Assembly: GCA_015680685.1 (NCBI GenBank)
Contig: MNCI01022324.1
Coordinates: 6,481 to 70,480, forward strand
Direction of reading: 5' to 3'
DNA length: 64,000 nucleotides
DNA from: Gnetum montanum
Taxonomy: Eukaryota > Streptophyta > Gnetopsida > Gnetales > Gnetaceae
How positions within the stretch are numbered: position 1 is the first letter of the stretch; every line of letters starts with the position of its first letter. The translations under genes and the position numbers were made by a program. The notes under the pieces were generated by a model. It had not been told where the DNA came from. It saw nothing but the letters and a program-made list of their open reading frames with translations, and searched no databases. Below are positions 21,550 through 33,995 of this stretch, piece by piece.

Positions 21550-23849
21550 CAACTCCTTTAGGTAGATCTTTGCTCAAATATATCTGTTAAGTCCATCAAA
21601 GATGAGCTACGATGCATCATTGCTCTACTATAGTTGTTGGATGACCTCATTCACCTTCACCTTGGCTAATTTAATATCTTTCTCATTGACATCCTTAAGC
21701 ATTCCAACCTAGTCCTTGTAGTGGTTTTTCACTCATTCATATTTTAGGGCATCATTCTTCCAAGCAGTAACCTTAATTACAATATTTTGATGAAGGGTTA
21801 AAACCTTTTCCATCAAGAGATTTCTATTTTCTAAACCAACCTTCTCAAATCCAATTTTACCTTGGTAAGCTATTCCTACATTTGACAAATGTAGTCCACC
21901 ATTTGATCTTTCTATTGCTCAAAATTTCACAAGCGAAGGCTGTGATAGGTTAACACTAGGTTTTCTTTATAAACCTATGAGAGGTCATGGTCATTATTAT
22001 TAGCCATTACTTCTAACAATGATGCCTCAAAGATCATCATCTCCTTTGCATTCTTGGCCTCTTGGTATTTTTGCTAAAGCTATTGGAAATCTGGACTATC
22101 ATGCATCACCTCTTTGCTAGATTTGTTGGATGGCCACCTTTACCTTTGCCTTGGTCAACTTGATTTCCTCCTCGTTAATCTCCTTAAAAATTCTGACCTA
22201 AGCCTTGTAGTGGTTTTTCACTTGTTCATATTTCAAAGCTTCTTCTCTGAGATAAAGATCTCAATTGTAGTCTTTTGGTGATGGGTCTAAATCTCTTCCA
22301 TTGAAAGATTTCTATTTTCTACAGCCAACCTTTTCATTTCCAAATTTACTTTGGCAAGCTGTTCTTGGTAATGGTGAATGTACTCCACCATTTTATCTTT
22401 CTATTGCTTAGAATTTCATAAGCAATTATTGTCATGGATTAGCATCATTTTTCTTTGCAAATATATGAGAGGTCAGGATCAGTGTTATTGGTCATTGCTT
22501 CTAATAGTAACATCTCAAAGATCACGATCTCTTATGCATGCTTAGCTTCTTGCTATTTTTGCTGAAACTTCATCTCTTGTAAGTTCTAAACTAAGAATGA
22601 TAGGATTAGAGAGATAGATTCTAAGTTTTGCAACTTTGGTAGTCAACCATTGATTACTAGCAGTGGCCTCCTCTAGTTACACATTGGTGATTAATAGCTT
22701 ATCCCTTGTCTCCAATAGCTATGACTAGGTGATTGATATATCTTTTGAGTGATAAATCTTTCCAATACTTCCTTATGTTGGGTAGTAGTCATCCTTCATG
22801 CCCTACTTCTATTGAAGCTTCAACATCTACCATGACAACAACATCAAGGAAAAATGTAGTAAGAGCACTTAGAGCTTCATCAATGCAGTCCGCCACCACC
22901 TCTACTACTATCTCTTAGCTCTTGTATGGCATGACCAAGAGCATTGCTCCTTTAGCTTCTTCTAGCATCACAAAGAAGGTTGTTGTATTTCTAGAAATGC
23001 CAGAGAATTATGGAATTGATACAGTAACATCTTTGATACTAGGATAGGAGTGGACAAATGGCTTCTTCCTTTACAATGAGAGTAGTAGCATCATTTCACT
23101 ATCCAACCAGTTGATGATCCTTATGACCTTATTTAAATGGCTTATGGTTGGACAATAGACTAAAGATCCCTCCCCCCCATCTTCAAAGGCTTACTATTAT
23201 TCTAGTTGGCACTCTCTGAGTTTCCTTAGTCATTCTACAGCTATCAACATTTCAAGTGTTATCTTTGGTGCTACAAGTGGTGATTGTGGTAGTTGCTTCT
23301 CTTCTTAAAACTTGGTCAAAGCTTTATCTTGCATCATCTTCTATTAGGATGCGGTAAGAGCTTTGTGACCACATCATTTGAGTAAGTTGCTATACCTCTC
23401 CTCTTGAAAATTTTTCTAATGAGGCACAAAAAGGGAAGTATCTTCCTACCCTCCTCATTTTTCTTAATATGTTTTTTGACTTCAAGAAAAATGAGCTATG
23501 TCAGGTTGACTAGGAATTTTCCACTTAAAGCCCACATGCCCTAGTAGAGAAGGCTATAACCTTGCTTAGCCTCACCATTAGATTAAGGTGATAGGCAACA
23601 ATCTTGAACTATACTATCTCTACCTTAGTAAGGGCATTGTACTCCTTACCATCCACTTCATAGCACTATTGAATCCACTTATTTTTAGCCTCAACACCCA
23701 TTAAATCCACTTCATATCTTCACCAGTTCTACCTTAGTGTTGGGCAATCTAAGAGCTTCTGCAATGGCCTTAGCTAAGTAGAAGATGGTGATGTTTTTTA
23801 TTTTAATAGTGGCATCTACTTATTAATTATTCCAAAAAAGGTAGGTTTC
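21550..23849 (-). pseudogene. ORFX relic of element E, C-terminal part
   Basis: This continues the frame broken by element C: across the CCCCA target duplication the reading passes from SISGEW-x-MG to ETYLFWNN, matching SESGAWYLGEMYQFWHN of element A. Next, AKAIAEALRLPNTKVELVK matches VQAILEVLNLSNTG in A. Further blocks such as YNALTKVEIV, FKIVAYHLNLMVRLSK and KKHIKKNEEGRKILPFLCLI lie between 23650 and 23400. From about 22600 to 21600 the frame becomes a charged coiled-coil-like region made of two tandem repeats. Stops are frequent. The protein would have been far longer than what A and C retain. The mid blocks recall 'putative plant transposon protein' sequences, but I am not sure. Confidence 0.5.
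21605..22582. repeat. Tandem duplication, period 489 bp, inside ORFX
   Basis: Anchors recur 488-489 bp apart: TTGTTGGATG (21634/22123), TTGTAGTGGTTTTTCACT, and CTCAAAGATCA (22026/22514). 489 is a multiple of three, so the duplication added about 163 codons of coiled-coil-like protein in frame. The copies are strongly diverged. Confidence 0.7.
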
Positions 23850-23854
23850 CCCCA

Positions 23855-24789
23855 TTATGAGTGGCAATGTACCCCTACACTCAACCATATGAATACGAGT
23901 GTTCACGCACAATCCGGTTGAACTCCATGGACAGGCTAGTTGCGGTATCTATATAGTTACACGTTGATCGCAGTTCGCTATCTTCCCACCTGGACTAGTA
24001 TTTGCTTTGTTACATATGGTTTAGTCCAGAGTGAGGTGTATGATGTGATCCTAAACTAGTGCTACTTCTAGAGACAATGGAAAATAATCTTGATTAAACT
24101 AATAAGCAATAGGAAATGAAGTCTAAGCTAGCCTTCGTGCAATGAGCATTCGTTCCTTAATCATCTGTACAAATCTTGGACCTTGTGCATGACTGCTACT
24201 AGGATTACCAAGCGTAGATCCTAGCTATGCTACTAGGTTACTAAGTAGTCACACTTAAATGCTCGTGATTAAGTCATACTCATTCTGCAGTTAACCACAA
24301 GAATAGTAAATGATGGTAAAGAAATATTAACTAAGAAAACAATAAATAACAATAACAATTAAATAATTCAAACTAAGTGAATATTGCAATGATGAAGTAA
24401 TCTCAATCTTTATTTCCAGTCATGTGCACATCCAAGTACGTCACACTCGAATAAAGGTGTCGTACAATTACAAGCATCACACTATAGGCATGAACTTGGG
24501 AAAATAGTCTAACTCCTACAGAAACAAACTGCAAGGGCTTCGCTACAACTACTAGAAAGATACCTAAGTGTGGCAGAGGGCCACTTATTTATAGGCTAAA
24601 AATAGACTTTGTGTAAATGGGGCCATGTCGATGCATGGGTGGATGCATCAATGGGGCCCTGTATATGTGACCTAGTTAACGTAGCCCCGATATTGGGGAT
24701 CCAATAACTGGGCCTAACAAACCATATCTTGTATCAGGGCTCTGATAACAGGGCTCCAATAACTGGACCTGACAGACCATGACTCATCA
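23855..24789 (-). mobile_element. Element C 3' LTR
   Basis: On the plus strand it begins TTATGAGTGGCAATG (from TGATGAG) and ends CATGACTCATCA, followed by the PPT complement TACCCCCATGA at 24790. A TATA box complement (TATTTATAG) lies near 24588. The palindrome region (24630-24770) holds GATGCATC and degraded GATATC words. Confidence 0.85.
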
Positions 24790-24954
24790 TACCCCCATGA
24801 CTGAATAACAACTCATCCTCAAGTCAAAGAAAGTGAGGAACAAGTTCAATTGATTACACAGTGGATAGGTATGGGGTTATTGACTAAATAGGAATTTATT
24901 CATGCTGCAGTGGAGGATTAAACAAAATTTGGATACAAACACAAAAGATAAAAC

Positions 24955-25115
24955 TTGTGGAACTCATGTGGTTCCCAGTAGTGGTGGCTCCTCCATGGGT
25001 GCCTTTCCTTTGTCCTATGCATCAGGCTTCTGAGATTGATACCATTGAAGAAGAACCTGATGTTTCTCCTCTTCTATTTGAGTATTATGAGCCATCCATG
25101 CTAATGTTCCAATGT
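24955..25115 (-). pseudogene. ORFX C-terminal fragment, element C
   Basis: On the minus strand it reads EEEKHQVLLQWYQSQKPDA, a stop, DKGKAPMEEPPLLGTT and a stop, aligning with the last residues of ORFX in element A (ILQCHQILRT...KGKTPMEEPPPPGTT). The middle of ORFX is deleted in C, so this lies directly against the 388-bp module. Confidence 0.6.
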
Positions 25116-25503
25116 TTGATGGAGTCGATACTTTTCATGGACACGGTAGCTGTGGGAACACTTGATTGGCCTTGACATGCCATGCCACAAATAGCCATTG
25201 TATCTCTTCATAGGCTCAGGCCTTGACCTCTCCTCCCTTTGCTTGGATAGATTATGCAGTAACAGGAGTTTCATGATGGATGCTGAGTGATTGCCTTCTG
25301 CTCTACATGTTCTACATCAAGTCCTTGGCCTCTACCTCCCCCAAGTCGTTTGGTTGCACCTTGAGAAGGTCCTCCTTGTTGTCTTCTTTTAGGGGCCATC
25401 TATAATCACATAAGGATCAATTGTTAGTAAGGTTATTGAAAAAAAGTTCAATGATTTCATACCTTACTCATTGCCTTTAATAAATGTTGCATTCTTTACT
25501 TAG
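25116..25503 (-). mobile_element. 388-bp module with ORFX start, element C (sense orientation)
   Basis: Second copy of the module at 12708-13095. Its 42-codon frame starts at 25399 and ends at 25271, reading MAPKRRQQGG with GLDVEHVEQKAITQHPS at its end (Ala to Val versus A). The ATG directly follows TATGTGATTATAG, which could serve as a 3' splice site for a spliced ORFX message; that is inference. Confidence 0.75.
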
Positions 25504-26330
25504 CGAGATGAAATGAATTGGAGAAGGGATTGCAGAGATTGGGACATGAGGTAACGGACTCAGGGCATAATGAATCTTGAGTGTAGGGCATGATTAATGT
25601 GTCATTAGCTCGTTGTTCCAAAATCAAGACCAAGTCCATTCCTCCAATCAATGACATTGCATTGTTTCATTCAATGATGGACAACCATAAGAGCACCATG
25701 ACAACAAGGTGTACGATCACTTGGCATTTTGTGCAAGGGAGGAGTAACTTGGAATTTCTTTGCAACATACTTTTTGTTTGGCTGCTTTGGCACACTCTCT
25801 TTTCTTTCTTTCTTTTTCTATTTCTATTTTTTTTATTGTTGGATACCTTTAATGCTCTTACTCCCATTTTTCATTAGATCTATAAGGATCTTAGTACAAC
25901 CAAGCTACATGATAGCACCTACAAATGTTACCAAAGAGAATCCACAAGTCCCCTTGATGTCAAACCCTGGCCATTCCCTCTTAGTCCATCCTTCTTCACT
26001 CTAGGCATAATGAGCACAAAATTACTTTAAGTTTTAATGATGTCGAGAATATCATCGTACCTAGAGTAGAACCTCTTATTAATAGAATGGTTGGGTGGAT
26101 GTGATGGGCTCACTGTTCAAATAATTAGTCACCTGAGACTTGATACCATAGAACAACACCTCAACCAATGAGTCACATGAGTGTTTTATTCGTAAATGAG
26201 ATTACTCATAAAAAGATAAAAAGACAAAAGGATAAAAAAATAAATTAAAAGGTGAAAAACTGGAAAACAAAAAGTTGAAAAATTAAATAAATAGAAAAAA
26301 ATTTATTAATTCTATGTTGTTAGAATGGAG
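25504..26330 (-). mobile_element. Element C noncoding interior
   Basis: Reverse-complement match, about 85% by eye, to element A 11290-11890: the blocks around GGGCATAATGAATC, CCATTCCCTCTTAGTCCATCC and CAACCAATGAGTCACATG occur in order. No gene. Confidence 0.6.
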
Positions 26331-26334
26331 GATA

Positions 26335-27222
26335 CCCCCCATAACTAAATAGTTGAGCATGGCTAGAATTAATAAATGGAAGGTGGGGATCCTTGCATGT
26401 TGGAAATATTGGGACCTGGTCATACTTACCCCATTGGGGTTTACACACTTGATTAGAGTTGACATCGTGGGGAAAGTTATAAGATGTGGTTAATTTATAA
26501 GGAGTTGAGCCACTATGGTACTTGTGACCCTAAGATGGTATGCAAGGATCAACATGTCTTCCCATGTGGCAATATTTTTTGGTTCCCATGGTGGTTGGAG
26601 TGTTGATTGGTGGCCTAAAGAGAGCAACATGAGGCATTGAGTTCGAAGAGGAAGATGCACCACAATGTTGAATTTGTGCTAAGTTGGACGATGTAGTGGT
26701 TTCTGAACTGTGGTGTCCCTTTCGATGGTCACGTCTAAAGAAGGGACGCCTTCGATGTTGTGAAGGACCTCCACTGCTATTAACAGTAGTAGCAAAAGTA
26801 ACATTTTCAGGTTGGTGCTGTGGTGCAAAATCTTCTGGCATAGCTGGCGGTGATGTAGAAGGGAATGAAGTACAAGAATATTGAGGTTGAGGAGAAGTGT
26901 AAGGCACATGAGGTGGTGATCTTGTTGGAGAGGACATGGGTGGATAGTACTCGGGAGAATGATAACGATGAGGTAAGGTAGAGGATGTTGATCCCATTGG
27001 AGAAATAGGGTGTTGAACATAATAAGCATTTGGCGTTGGGACATACGAAGGGTATGGTCTAGTTGGCAGTGGCCTCCCCCATGACTGAGGTTTTTGCCAC
27101 TGTGATTGAACCTAATATTTCTGTACAAAATCTAGATGTAACATTCCTCCCCAATGCTCATGTAAATGTGACAAAAATGGACATTGTTCTTTGGGGTGAT
27201 CATATAGATAGACGTTACATTG
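26335..27222 (-). pseudogene. gag C-terminal half, element C
   Basis: Begins at the zinc knuckle (CNVYLYDHPKEQCP, with Tyr for the second Cys) and continues as a Pro/Ser/His-rich domain; 26530-26997 is open for 155 codons. It ends FSYGGYPPF like element A. The N-terminal capsid part is deleted and the break runs straight into LTR sequence at about 27223. Confidence 0.75.
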
Positions 27223-28058
27223 ATAGTTACACATTGATCGCAGTTCACTGTCTTCCCACCTGGACTAGTATTTGCTTTGTCACATATGGTTTAGTCCAAA
27301 GTGAGGCATATGATGTGATCCTAAACTAGTGCTACTTCTAGAGACAATGGAAAATAATCTTGATTAAACTAATAAGCAATAGGAAATGAATTCTAAGCTA
27401 GCCTACGTGTGATGAGCATCATTCCTTAATCATCCATACACATCTTGGACCTCGTGCATGACTACTATTGGGATTACCATGCATAGATCCTAGGTACGCT
27501 ACTAGGTTACCAAGTAGTCACACTTAAATGCTCATGATTAAGTCGTACTCATTCTGTAGTTAACAAAAAGAATAGTAAATGATGGTAAAGAAATATTAAC
27601 TATGAAAAAAATAAATAACAATAACAATTAAATAATTAAAACTAAGTGAATGCTGTAATGATGAAGTAATCTCAATCTTTATTTCCAGTCATGTGCACGT
27701 CCAAGTACGTCACACTCGAATAAAGGTGTCGTACAATTACAAGCATCACACTGCAAGCATGCACTTGGGAAAATAGTCTAACTCCTACAGAAACAAACTG
27801 CAAGGGATTTGCTACAACTACTAGAAAGATACCTAAGTATGGCGGAGGGCCACTTATTTATAGGCTAAAAATAGACTTCGCGTAAACAGGGCCGCGTCGA
27901 TGCATGGGTGGATGCGTTGATGGGGCCACGTATACAGGGCCCCGTATACGTGGCCTAGTTAACGCAGCCCTGATATCGGGGATCCATTAACTAGGCCTGA
28001 CAGACCATATCTTGTATCAGGGCTCTGATAATTGAGCCTAATAGACCATGACTCATCA
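27223..28058 (-). mobile_element. Element C 5' LTR, truncated
   Basis: Matches 23963-24789 from ATAGTTACACATTGATCGCAG onward. The outer end is intact (GACTCATCA at 28058, then the CCCCA duplication); the PBS-side end is deleted. Confidence 0.85.
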
Positions 28059-28063
28059 CCCCA

Positions 28064-28478
28064 TCTACCATTCTCCACTAATGGAAACAATGGATCATAG
28101 TGGAAACCCTTAAAGTTATGTCCTAATCCCTTCTAGTGCAAGCTTCAAGAATGATCTACAGTTTAGCTGCTACAGGATGAAGCTCTGAATCTCTATGGTC
28201 TAGACCTTCTTCAAGCAAGATTCTATAAGTATGACCTTTAAATTAGGTCTTAGCCTTTCAAATTCATCCTTCATAGAGTGCTATAATTCTACTATAGAAA
28301 TCAATTGGATAGATTTTACATTAGCCTCCTCTCATAGGGGTTTGGTAGCTTGAGTAGCCTTAGTTGCTTGCTCTTGGGGTTGTTGTTGCTATTCTTGTTG
28401 TTGACCCCTTCCTCGTTGTGGTCACTTTTTCCTAGGCTATGATGGCTCTCCTATCTACAATCCTCTCTTGGGTATCAT
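28064..28478 (-). pseudogene. ORFX relic of element E, N-terminal part
   Basis: ATG at 28478 begins MIPKRGL, matching the MAPKRRQQ start in the A/C module, then a Gln-rich run with RGRGQQQ, PQEQATKATQATKP, and later RSFLKLALEGIRT, which matches PFTEFASGAVRDH of element A. Several stops. Element C cuts the frame at 28063; it resumes at 23849. Confidence 0.55.
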
Positions 28479-30407
28479 TCGCGATCATAAACATAACCCA
28501 AGATTAGTTCTGTAGGTATAATATTTATTTTCTTTGGATATGCATTTTTGTTCAATTGGTTATATTTATTGGTTAGATGTTGGGATTTCATCATTAAGTT
28601 CTAACTTAGTGATCACAAAATTATGATATTATTTTATTTATGTTCAAATGGAGGTTAATTATTGATATTATCTCTTGTGATCATTAATTTAATATTATTT
28701 TAATATCTTATTTGTGCGATATTGGAAAAAATTTTGAAATTTTTTTTATCAAAACCTAGTGTTTGATGTTCCTACGACATAAAGCATACCTTTGATAGAT
28801 TAAGGATCAAAGAACATGTGAAATCAAGTAAGAAATTTGTAAGTTATGGCTCTTGGAAGGCTCTTGAGCTCTGAAAAATGGCAAAAACTTGTCTTGCATT
28901 TGGAAAAAAATGGTGAAAATCAACTATCACGTGTATATATAGAGACTTTTTATGCCACATTAATGGGGATGCATCAATGCAACTATTCAATGTTCTATTT
29001 TTCACTTAAGATATTGAAAAATTTTGGACAAGATGGGGGTCAAAACAAGAGCCAAATGAAAGTTAGAAAGCTAGAGAATCATATCAACAATACAATCAAG
29101 AATGTAGTTCAATAAAAGGAAGTAATTTTGAGTATGTGGAATGAGTTATTTGAAACTATTTTTGATGCCAAGATAGAGCAACAACTAGATTTTTTAAAGT
29201 ATCAAGATGATCGAGTGTACAATTGGCCTATGGTAAAGAAATTGAAGTTAAGATAAATCAAAAGAGATGCAAGTGGATCCTCCTAAAAGTAGGCTTATGC
29301 ATAACATACCTTTGCATAACTTCATCACAAGGAGTCTCTAGGCACCTAGGATGATGAACAGATGTTTTAAGTCAAATTCCATACCCATATGAGGAATTGT
29401 CTTAAGATCATGCAAATTAGAAAACAAAACTATCAATTCACCATGGTATGAGATAGTGAGGTGATAAAATGTAGAGGGAATGGTAGATAGAGAATGGATA
29501 ATCTACATCTTGGTCACACAAGATCCTTAGTGAAATTTATGTTTAAGATTACTAAATACTGGTATGTTCCAAGGCTAGACCAAGTCCATGCCAATTACAA
29601 TGACCTCACATTGAAATATTCCTTCTCTTCTACCATCAAGAATCCATGACAACCTCAAAGGACAACCATCACACTAAGAGAAGAAGGAAGTAGATAGGAA
29701 CTTAGTTCTAGGGATGTCTTTAGGCATGGGTAACATATCTTTCTAGATCCATAACCAATGCTTGTAGCCCATGAAATTGTCTTAAGGAGTGAACTTTAAA
29801 TTCCTATTATTATTTTTTATGGGAACCACACTATGAAAAAACATGCTTCCTTTTCATGGTCAATAGTAGAAGTGATGATATAATAATGAAGAATCATAGA
29901 ACTTAAGAGGGAACTCAAGAAGAGAATGTAATAAATCCCCTTGAGGTCATACCCTTTTCCATTCCCACTTGGTCTTTTCCCAATTCATTGGATAACAAGA
30001 TCATATGTTATTTTTAGTTCTAATATGAAAGAATCTTCATGGTTCCGTGATGCAGACTCCACATGGAATAGATGAAATGGATGGATGTCATGAACTCACT
30101 ACCTGATACCACTAGAAAAATGACAGACTATTACTATAGAACATCAGCTAAAAATAAAATTGGTCTTTTTTTAATCAATCATAACTTTGATAGCTACCTT
30201 TAACTATTTTCAAAAACTCATAGTAGCAATGAAATAGAATTTGAAATTTCAAATAAGACTAAATGAAAATAATAAGAAAATAACAAACAAAAGGAAAATA
30301 TATAAAATAATTCATAACATATTAAAAAAGTAAAAAACATATAAAGAACATTACAAAAAAATGAGAAAAAATCATTTATCCTCATTAAGATTTTATGAAA
30401 GATAGAT
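28479..30407 (-). mobile_element. Element E noncoding part between integrase and ORFX
   Basis: Contains the GGCATGGGTAACAT motif (about 29729) and a block near 29285-29350 that matches F (about 38880-38950) and G (about 54075-54150). A TATA-like CTCTATATATACACGTG on the minus strand near 28935, with GAGCCATAACTTAC downstream (near 28850), parallels the internal unit of element A, so ORFX may have had its own promoter here too. No gene. Confidence 0.45.
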
Positions 30408-30429
30408 ATCTCCCCCATGATTGAGTTGG

Positions 30430-33400
30430 AAGAAGAAGATTTGAAAAATGAAATGTGCTTATGCTTGATTAGAGATGCCAGTGTTATGATCAGTTACTTT
30501 GAAGTCCATGAATGATTTCAGTTACTAGATGTTGACTAGCATGTGCTTTTGAGGGCTTGTTGGATGATAAATTTTCATAGTCCTAAAAGGAAAATTTGAG
30601 TGAATAATGTAAGGTCCTTTCCATGAGGTCTAGAACTTAGTTTTTTATAGTAGATGCATGGGATTCTAATAGAGAACCTTATCTCCTAGTTTGAATGTAA
30701 CTTTCCTAATATGTGCATTGTGACATTGTTTATTGTGTATCTTGTATACTTTATTCATCATTAGTGCTACTCTTTAGCTTTTATCTAGCATGTTAAGTAT
30801 CATGAGTCATTCTTTTTGTGCTACGTTAATTTCTCTATTAAGTTCATAGGTAATTGTGAGTATATAGAGCTCAATTTGAATTGTAAGTTTAGGTAACTTT
30901 CTATACACTAACTCATATGTAAAGTAGCCTATAGGAAGTTTCCATGTTGAGCGATACGTCCAAAGGACATCATTGATTTTGGTGTTCCAATCTTTCCTAT
31001 ATCTACTAATGGTTCACATTAGAATACTTGTGATTTCCCTATTGGTAACCTTCACTTGACTATTAGCTTGGAGGTGATAGACTGTTAAGAGTTTATGTTG
31101 TAACCCCAAGTGTTGCATTAACTTGTAAAAAGTATAACCTATGAAATGTGTTTTGTTTTCTAAGATTAGTTATCTACACACACCAAAACTATTTACCACT
31201 TGTTGTTGATAAAATCAAGCTATAGTAGTAGATGTACAATCAGATATGACAACAAATTTAGCCCATTTGGTACAATAACCAATGATAACTATAATGTAGG
31301 CTTTCTTATTGAACATAGAAGTAATGGATCCCATAAAGTTAATACCCAAAAGGTCGAAAGGCTCCAGTGATTGAATCCACTATTGGGACCCTTCCATTCA
31401 AGTAGTCACTCCTCTATCTCATTAATATCTCTCACACAAATAGGAGAAATGATGAGTATCCATGAAGATTATTGGCCAAAAGAATTTTTCCATGAGGATA
31501 TTTGTGGTTGTTCTCCTTCCTATGTAATGGCCCTCACAAGGATCTTTGTGAACATCCTGGAAGACTCTCAACTAATCTGCATCAAGTACACACCATTATA
31601 CTAGGTTGTTAGCACAGAAATTGTAGATGTTGCCTTTGATCTCCATGTAATATTTGACCTAGTAAGGAAACTAAGGTTTTTTCATTTGATTCCATTTAGT
31701 AGAAGTCTCCTATGTGAGTTGATATGAGAGGAACTCATCATACCAATTTGTGACCCTTGATGTTTAAAATTTAATGGACTTAGCAAAGAGCATTTCATCT
31801 AAAAAATGATTTGATAGAGGTTCTTTTTCATCATTGCTATCCCATCTTAATCAAGAAAAATGATTTGCAACCATATTCTCAGTCCCTGTACTATGCACCA
31901 TGGTGAGATCAAATTCCTATAAGATCATGAAGTGAATTACACTATAGTCAATATGCACAATAATTTGGTATCCAAGCATATAGTGCCTTAATTTGTCTAA
32001 GGCATACACTAGCACCATAAGTTATTTTTCAATGGTGGTGTAGTTAAGTGGTGTACATACAATTCTTCTACTTACATAATGGATATAATATGAATGTTTT
32101 TTATCATTCATTTATGTAAGCATGACTCCCAGGACATCATTAGATGCATCTATCATGATATGAAATGGTATGAACCAATCTAAGATGTGTAGAATTGGAG
32201 TTTCTACAAGTTTCTACTTTAAGTGTCAAAATGCTTATTTACATTTCTTAGTCTATTGAAATATGGCATCCTTCTTAGTGAGTTCTACTAGCAGTTTGGT
32301 AATTTTAGAGAAATTTTTGATGAAGCACATATAGTAACTCATATGAACAATTTGTCTAGTTATTTCTTAGATGACCCTTACTTTTTTAGCGTCCACCTTA
32401 ATTTCTTTTCCTAAAATCTTGTGCTTCAAAATAATGTCATCTTGGATCATCAAGTGGATCTTCTACTAGTTAAATAGCAAGTTTGTCTATATAAATCATT
32501 TAAGTACCTACTCAAAATGGTCTAATGCCTGTTCAAAGTTAGTACCATAGGTGAGAAAGTCATCCTTGAAGACTTCCATACCACTACCAATCTCTTGTTG
32601 AAAGATGATTAGGATTGAGCATTGGAAAGTTACATGAGCATTACAGAGGCCAAAGAGCATTTTCTTATATGCGAAAGTTCCCTAGGGACTTGTGAAAGTT
32701 GTCTTGTCCTGGTCTTTTGGTGTAATTTAAATTTGGTTATAGCCACTATACCCATCTAGAAAACTATAGTAATTGTGTTCTATAATTGTATCTAGTACTT
32801 GGTCCAGAAATGGCAATGGAAAATGATCTTTAAATGTGACCATGTTCAACAACCTAAAGTCTATACAAATCCTCCATTTTTCTTCTTTCTTTGGCACAAT
32901 AACAAGTTGACTTACCCACTCACTATCTACCATAGGATAGATAAATATTTCCTTAAGAAGCTTTTCAAATTCGTTTTTGATAACTTATTTTAACTTTGAA
33001 TTCAACCTTTTTCTATGGATGCCTCTTTGGTTGATGGTGGAGTCTGTATAGATCTAGTGCTGGCATATGCACAAATATATTCAAATCAATTCATTATATG
33101 ACTAGGCAAAGGCTGTTGGCCATTTATTCATAACTTTTAGCAACTATCCTTTCTATTCTTTAGTGAGATTAACATTGATGATTACCAACTTGTCATTATC
33201 AAGAAATACATATTTCAAAGTTGTTGATAAAGATTTGAGTTCAAGGCATTCTTGTTTAAAATCATCAAGGATTTCCAACTATCCTGCAATTCATTTTTCC
33301 TTCTTTGTAGAAGATTTTGCATTGAATTTACTCTATTTCACTCATCGTATTGATATAAGCACTTGTAAGGTGCTTAACTGGTTTTATGCACATTGTTGAA
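30430..33400 (-). pseudogene. pol relic of element E (RT, RNase H, integrase)
   Basis: Minus strand, from the right: RT at 32933-32727 reads WRICIDFRLLNMVTFKDHF, PLPFLDQVLD and YSFLDGYSGYNQI. The catalytic block near 32570 reads FKDDFLTY, with Lys in place of the Met or Val before DD. RNase H near 32120-32165 keeps FHIMIDASND. Integrase (about 31700-30450) has GINFMGS for GIDFMGP and GYCTKW for DYFTKW, so two catalytic Asp residues are gone. The RT and integrase wording is that of the Tat/Athila branch of plant Ty3/Gypsy elements. Many stops and frameshifts; not functional. Confidence 0.75.
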
Positions 33401-33995
33401 CTAGAGCTATTATTTGTTATTAGCCACTAGGTACCCTCTTTTTTTGTGCCTACTGCATATAGGCACCTTCAAAGGTTTGATGTTTTAGCATACTTATTAC
33501 ATATTGTGATAAATGTGCTCTTGATGATCCAAAGTTTTTATATGCAATGGCATACTATGTCACTATATGTGATGCATGAAACCCTCTCCTTCTCCACTTT
33601 TCTATAGTCATTTTTCTTGGAGATTTCCAAGAAAATGTATTTGATTTCTAGCTTGACATCAATTTTGCTTAGCCAAGCCCTTTCGATGATAATTGGGAAG
33701 TCCCTCTTACATTTGTTCATATGGATTACTAGGGAATCTGCTGGATAAGGCTATCCACAAATAGTGGTCATAATATCCTCCACCAATCCCAAGAGAATAG
33801 TGATGGATTGATTTGCAAACTTTAACCTAATATACATTTCTTTAGTAAAGGTAAGTTCCATGTTTTATACATATCTTGGAAGATTAAGTTTATCTTAGAA
33901 CCTGACTCTAGTAGAGCTTTGCATGGATCATTTCCTACCATCTATGAGTAGATTAGAGGACTTCAAGAATTGAATCTTTTCTTAGGAAGGTGCCC
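33401..33995 (-). pseudogene. Protease relic, element E
   Basis: The aspartic-protease core near 33875-33915 reads LLESGSKINLIFQDMYK; the catalytic Asp is Glu. Downstream residues IIIERAWLSKIDVKLEIKYIF match IIMGRAWLSTINTCLG of element G. An inactive remnant. Confidence 0.65.

Larger units (their letters stand above)
23855..28058 (-). mobile_element. Element C: internally deleted Gypsy insertion, TSD CCCCA
   Basis: Flanked by CCCCA at 23850-23854 and 28059-28063. Read on the minus strand: 5' LTR (28058-27223, truncated), gag C-terminal half (27222-26335), noncoding part, the 388-bp ORFX-start module, an ORFX C-terminus, PPT, and 3' LTR (24789-23855). One deletion has fused the gag zinc-knuckle region to the middle of the 5' LTR, removing the PBS, leader, gag N-terminus and the LTR end. 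There is no pol. Its LTRs are about 95% alike by eye, so it is younger than A or E. Confidence 0.85.

Noticed and set aside
31371-31604. Plus-strand frame in the element E pol region
   Set aside because: It is the reverse of integrase sequence that makes sense on the minus strand. The plus-strand frames at 40961-41161 and 43053-43280 are rejected for the same reason.
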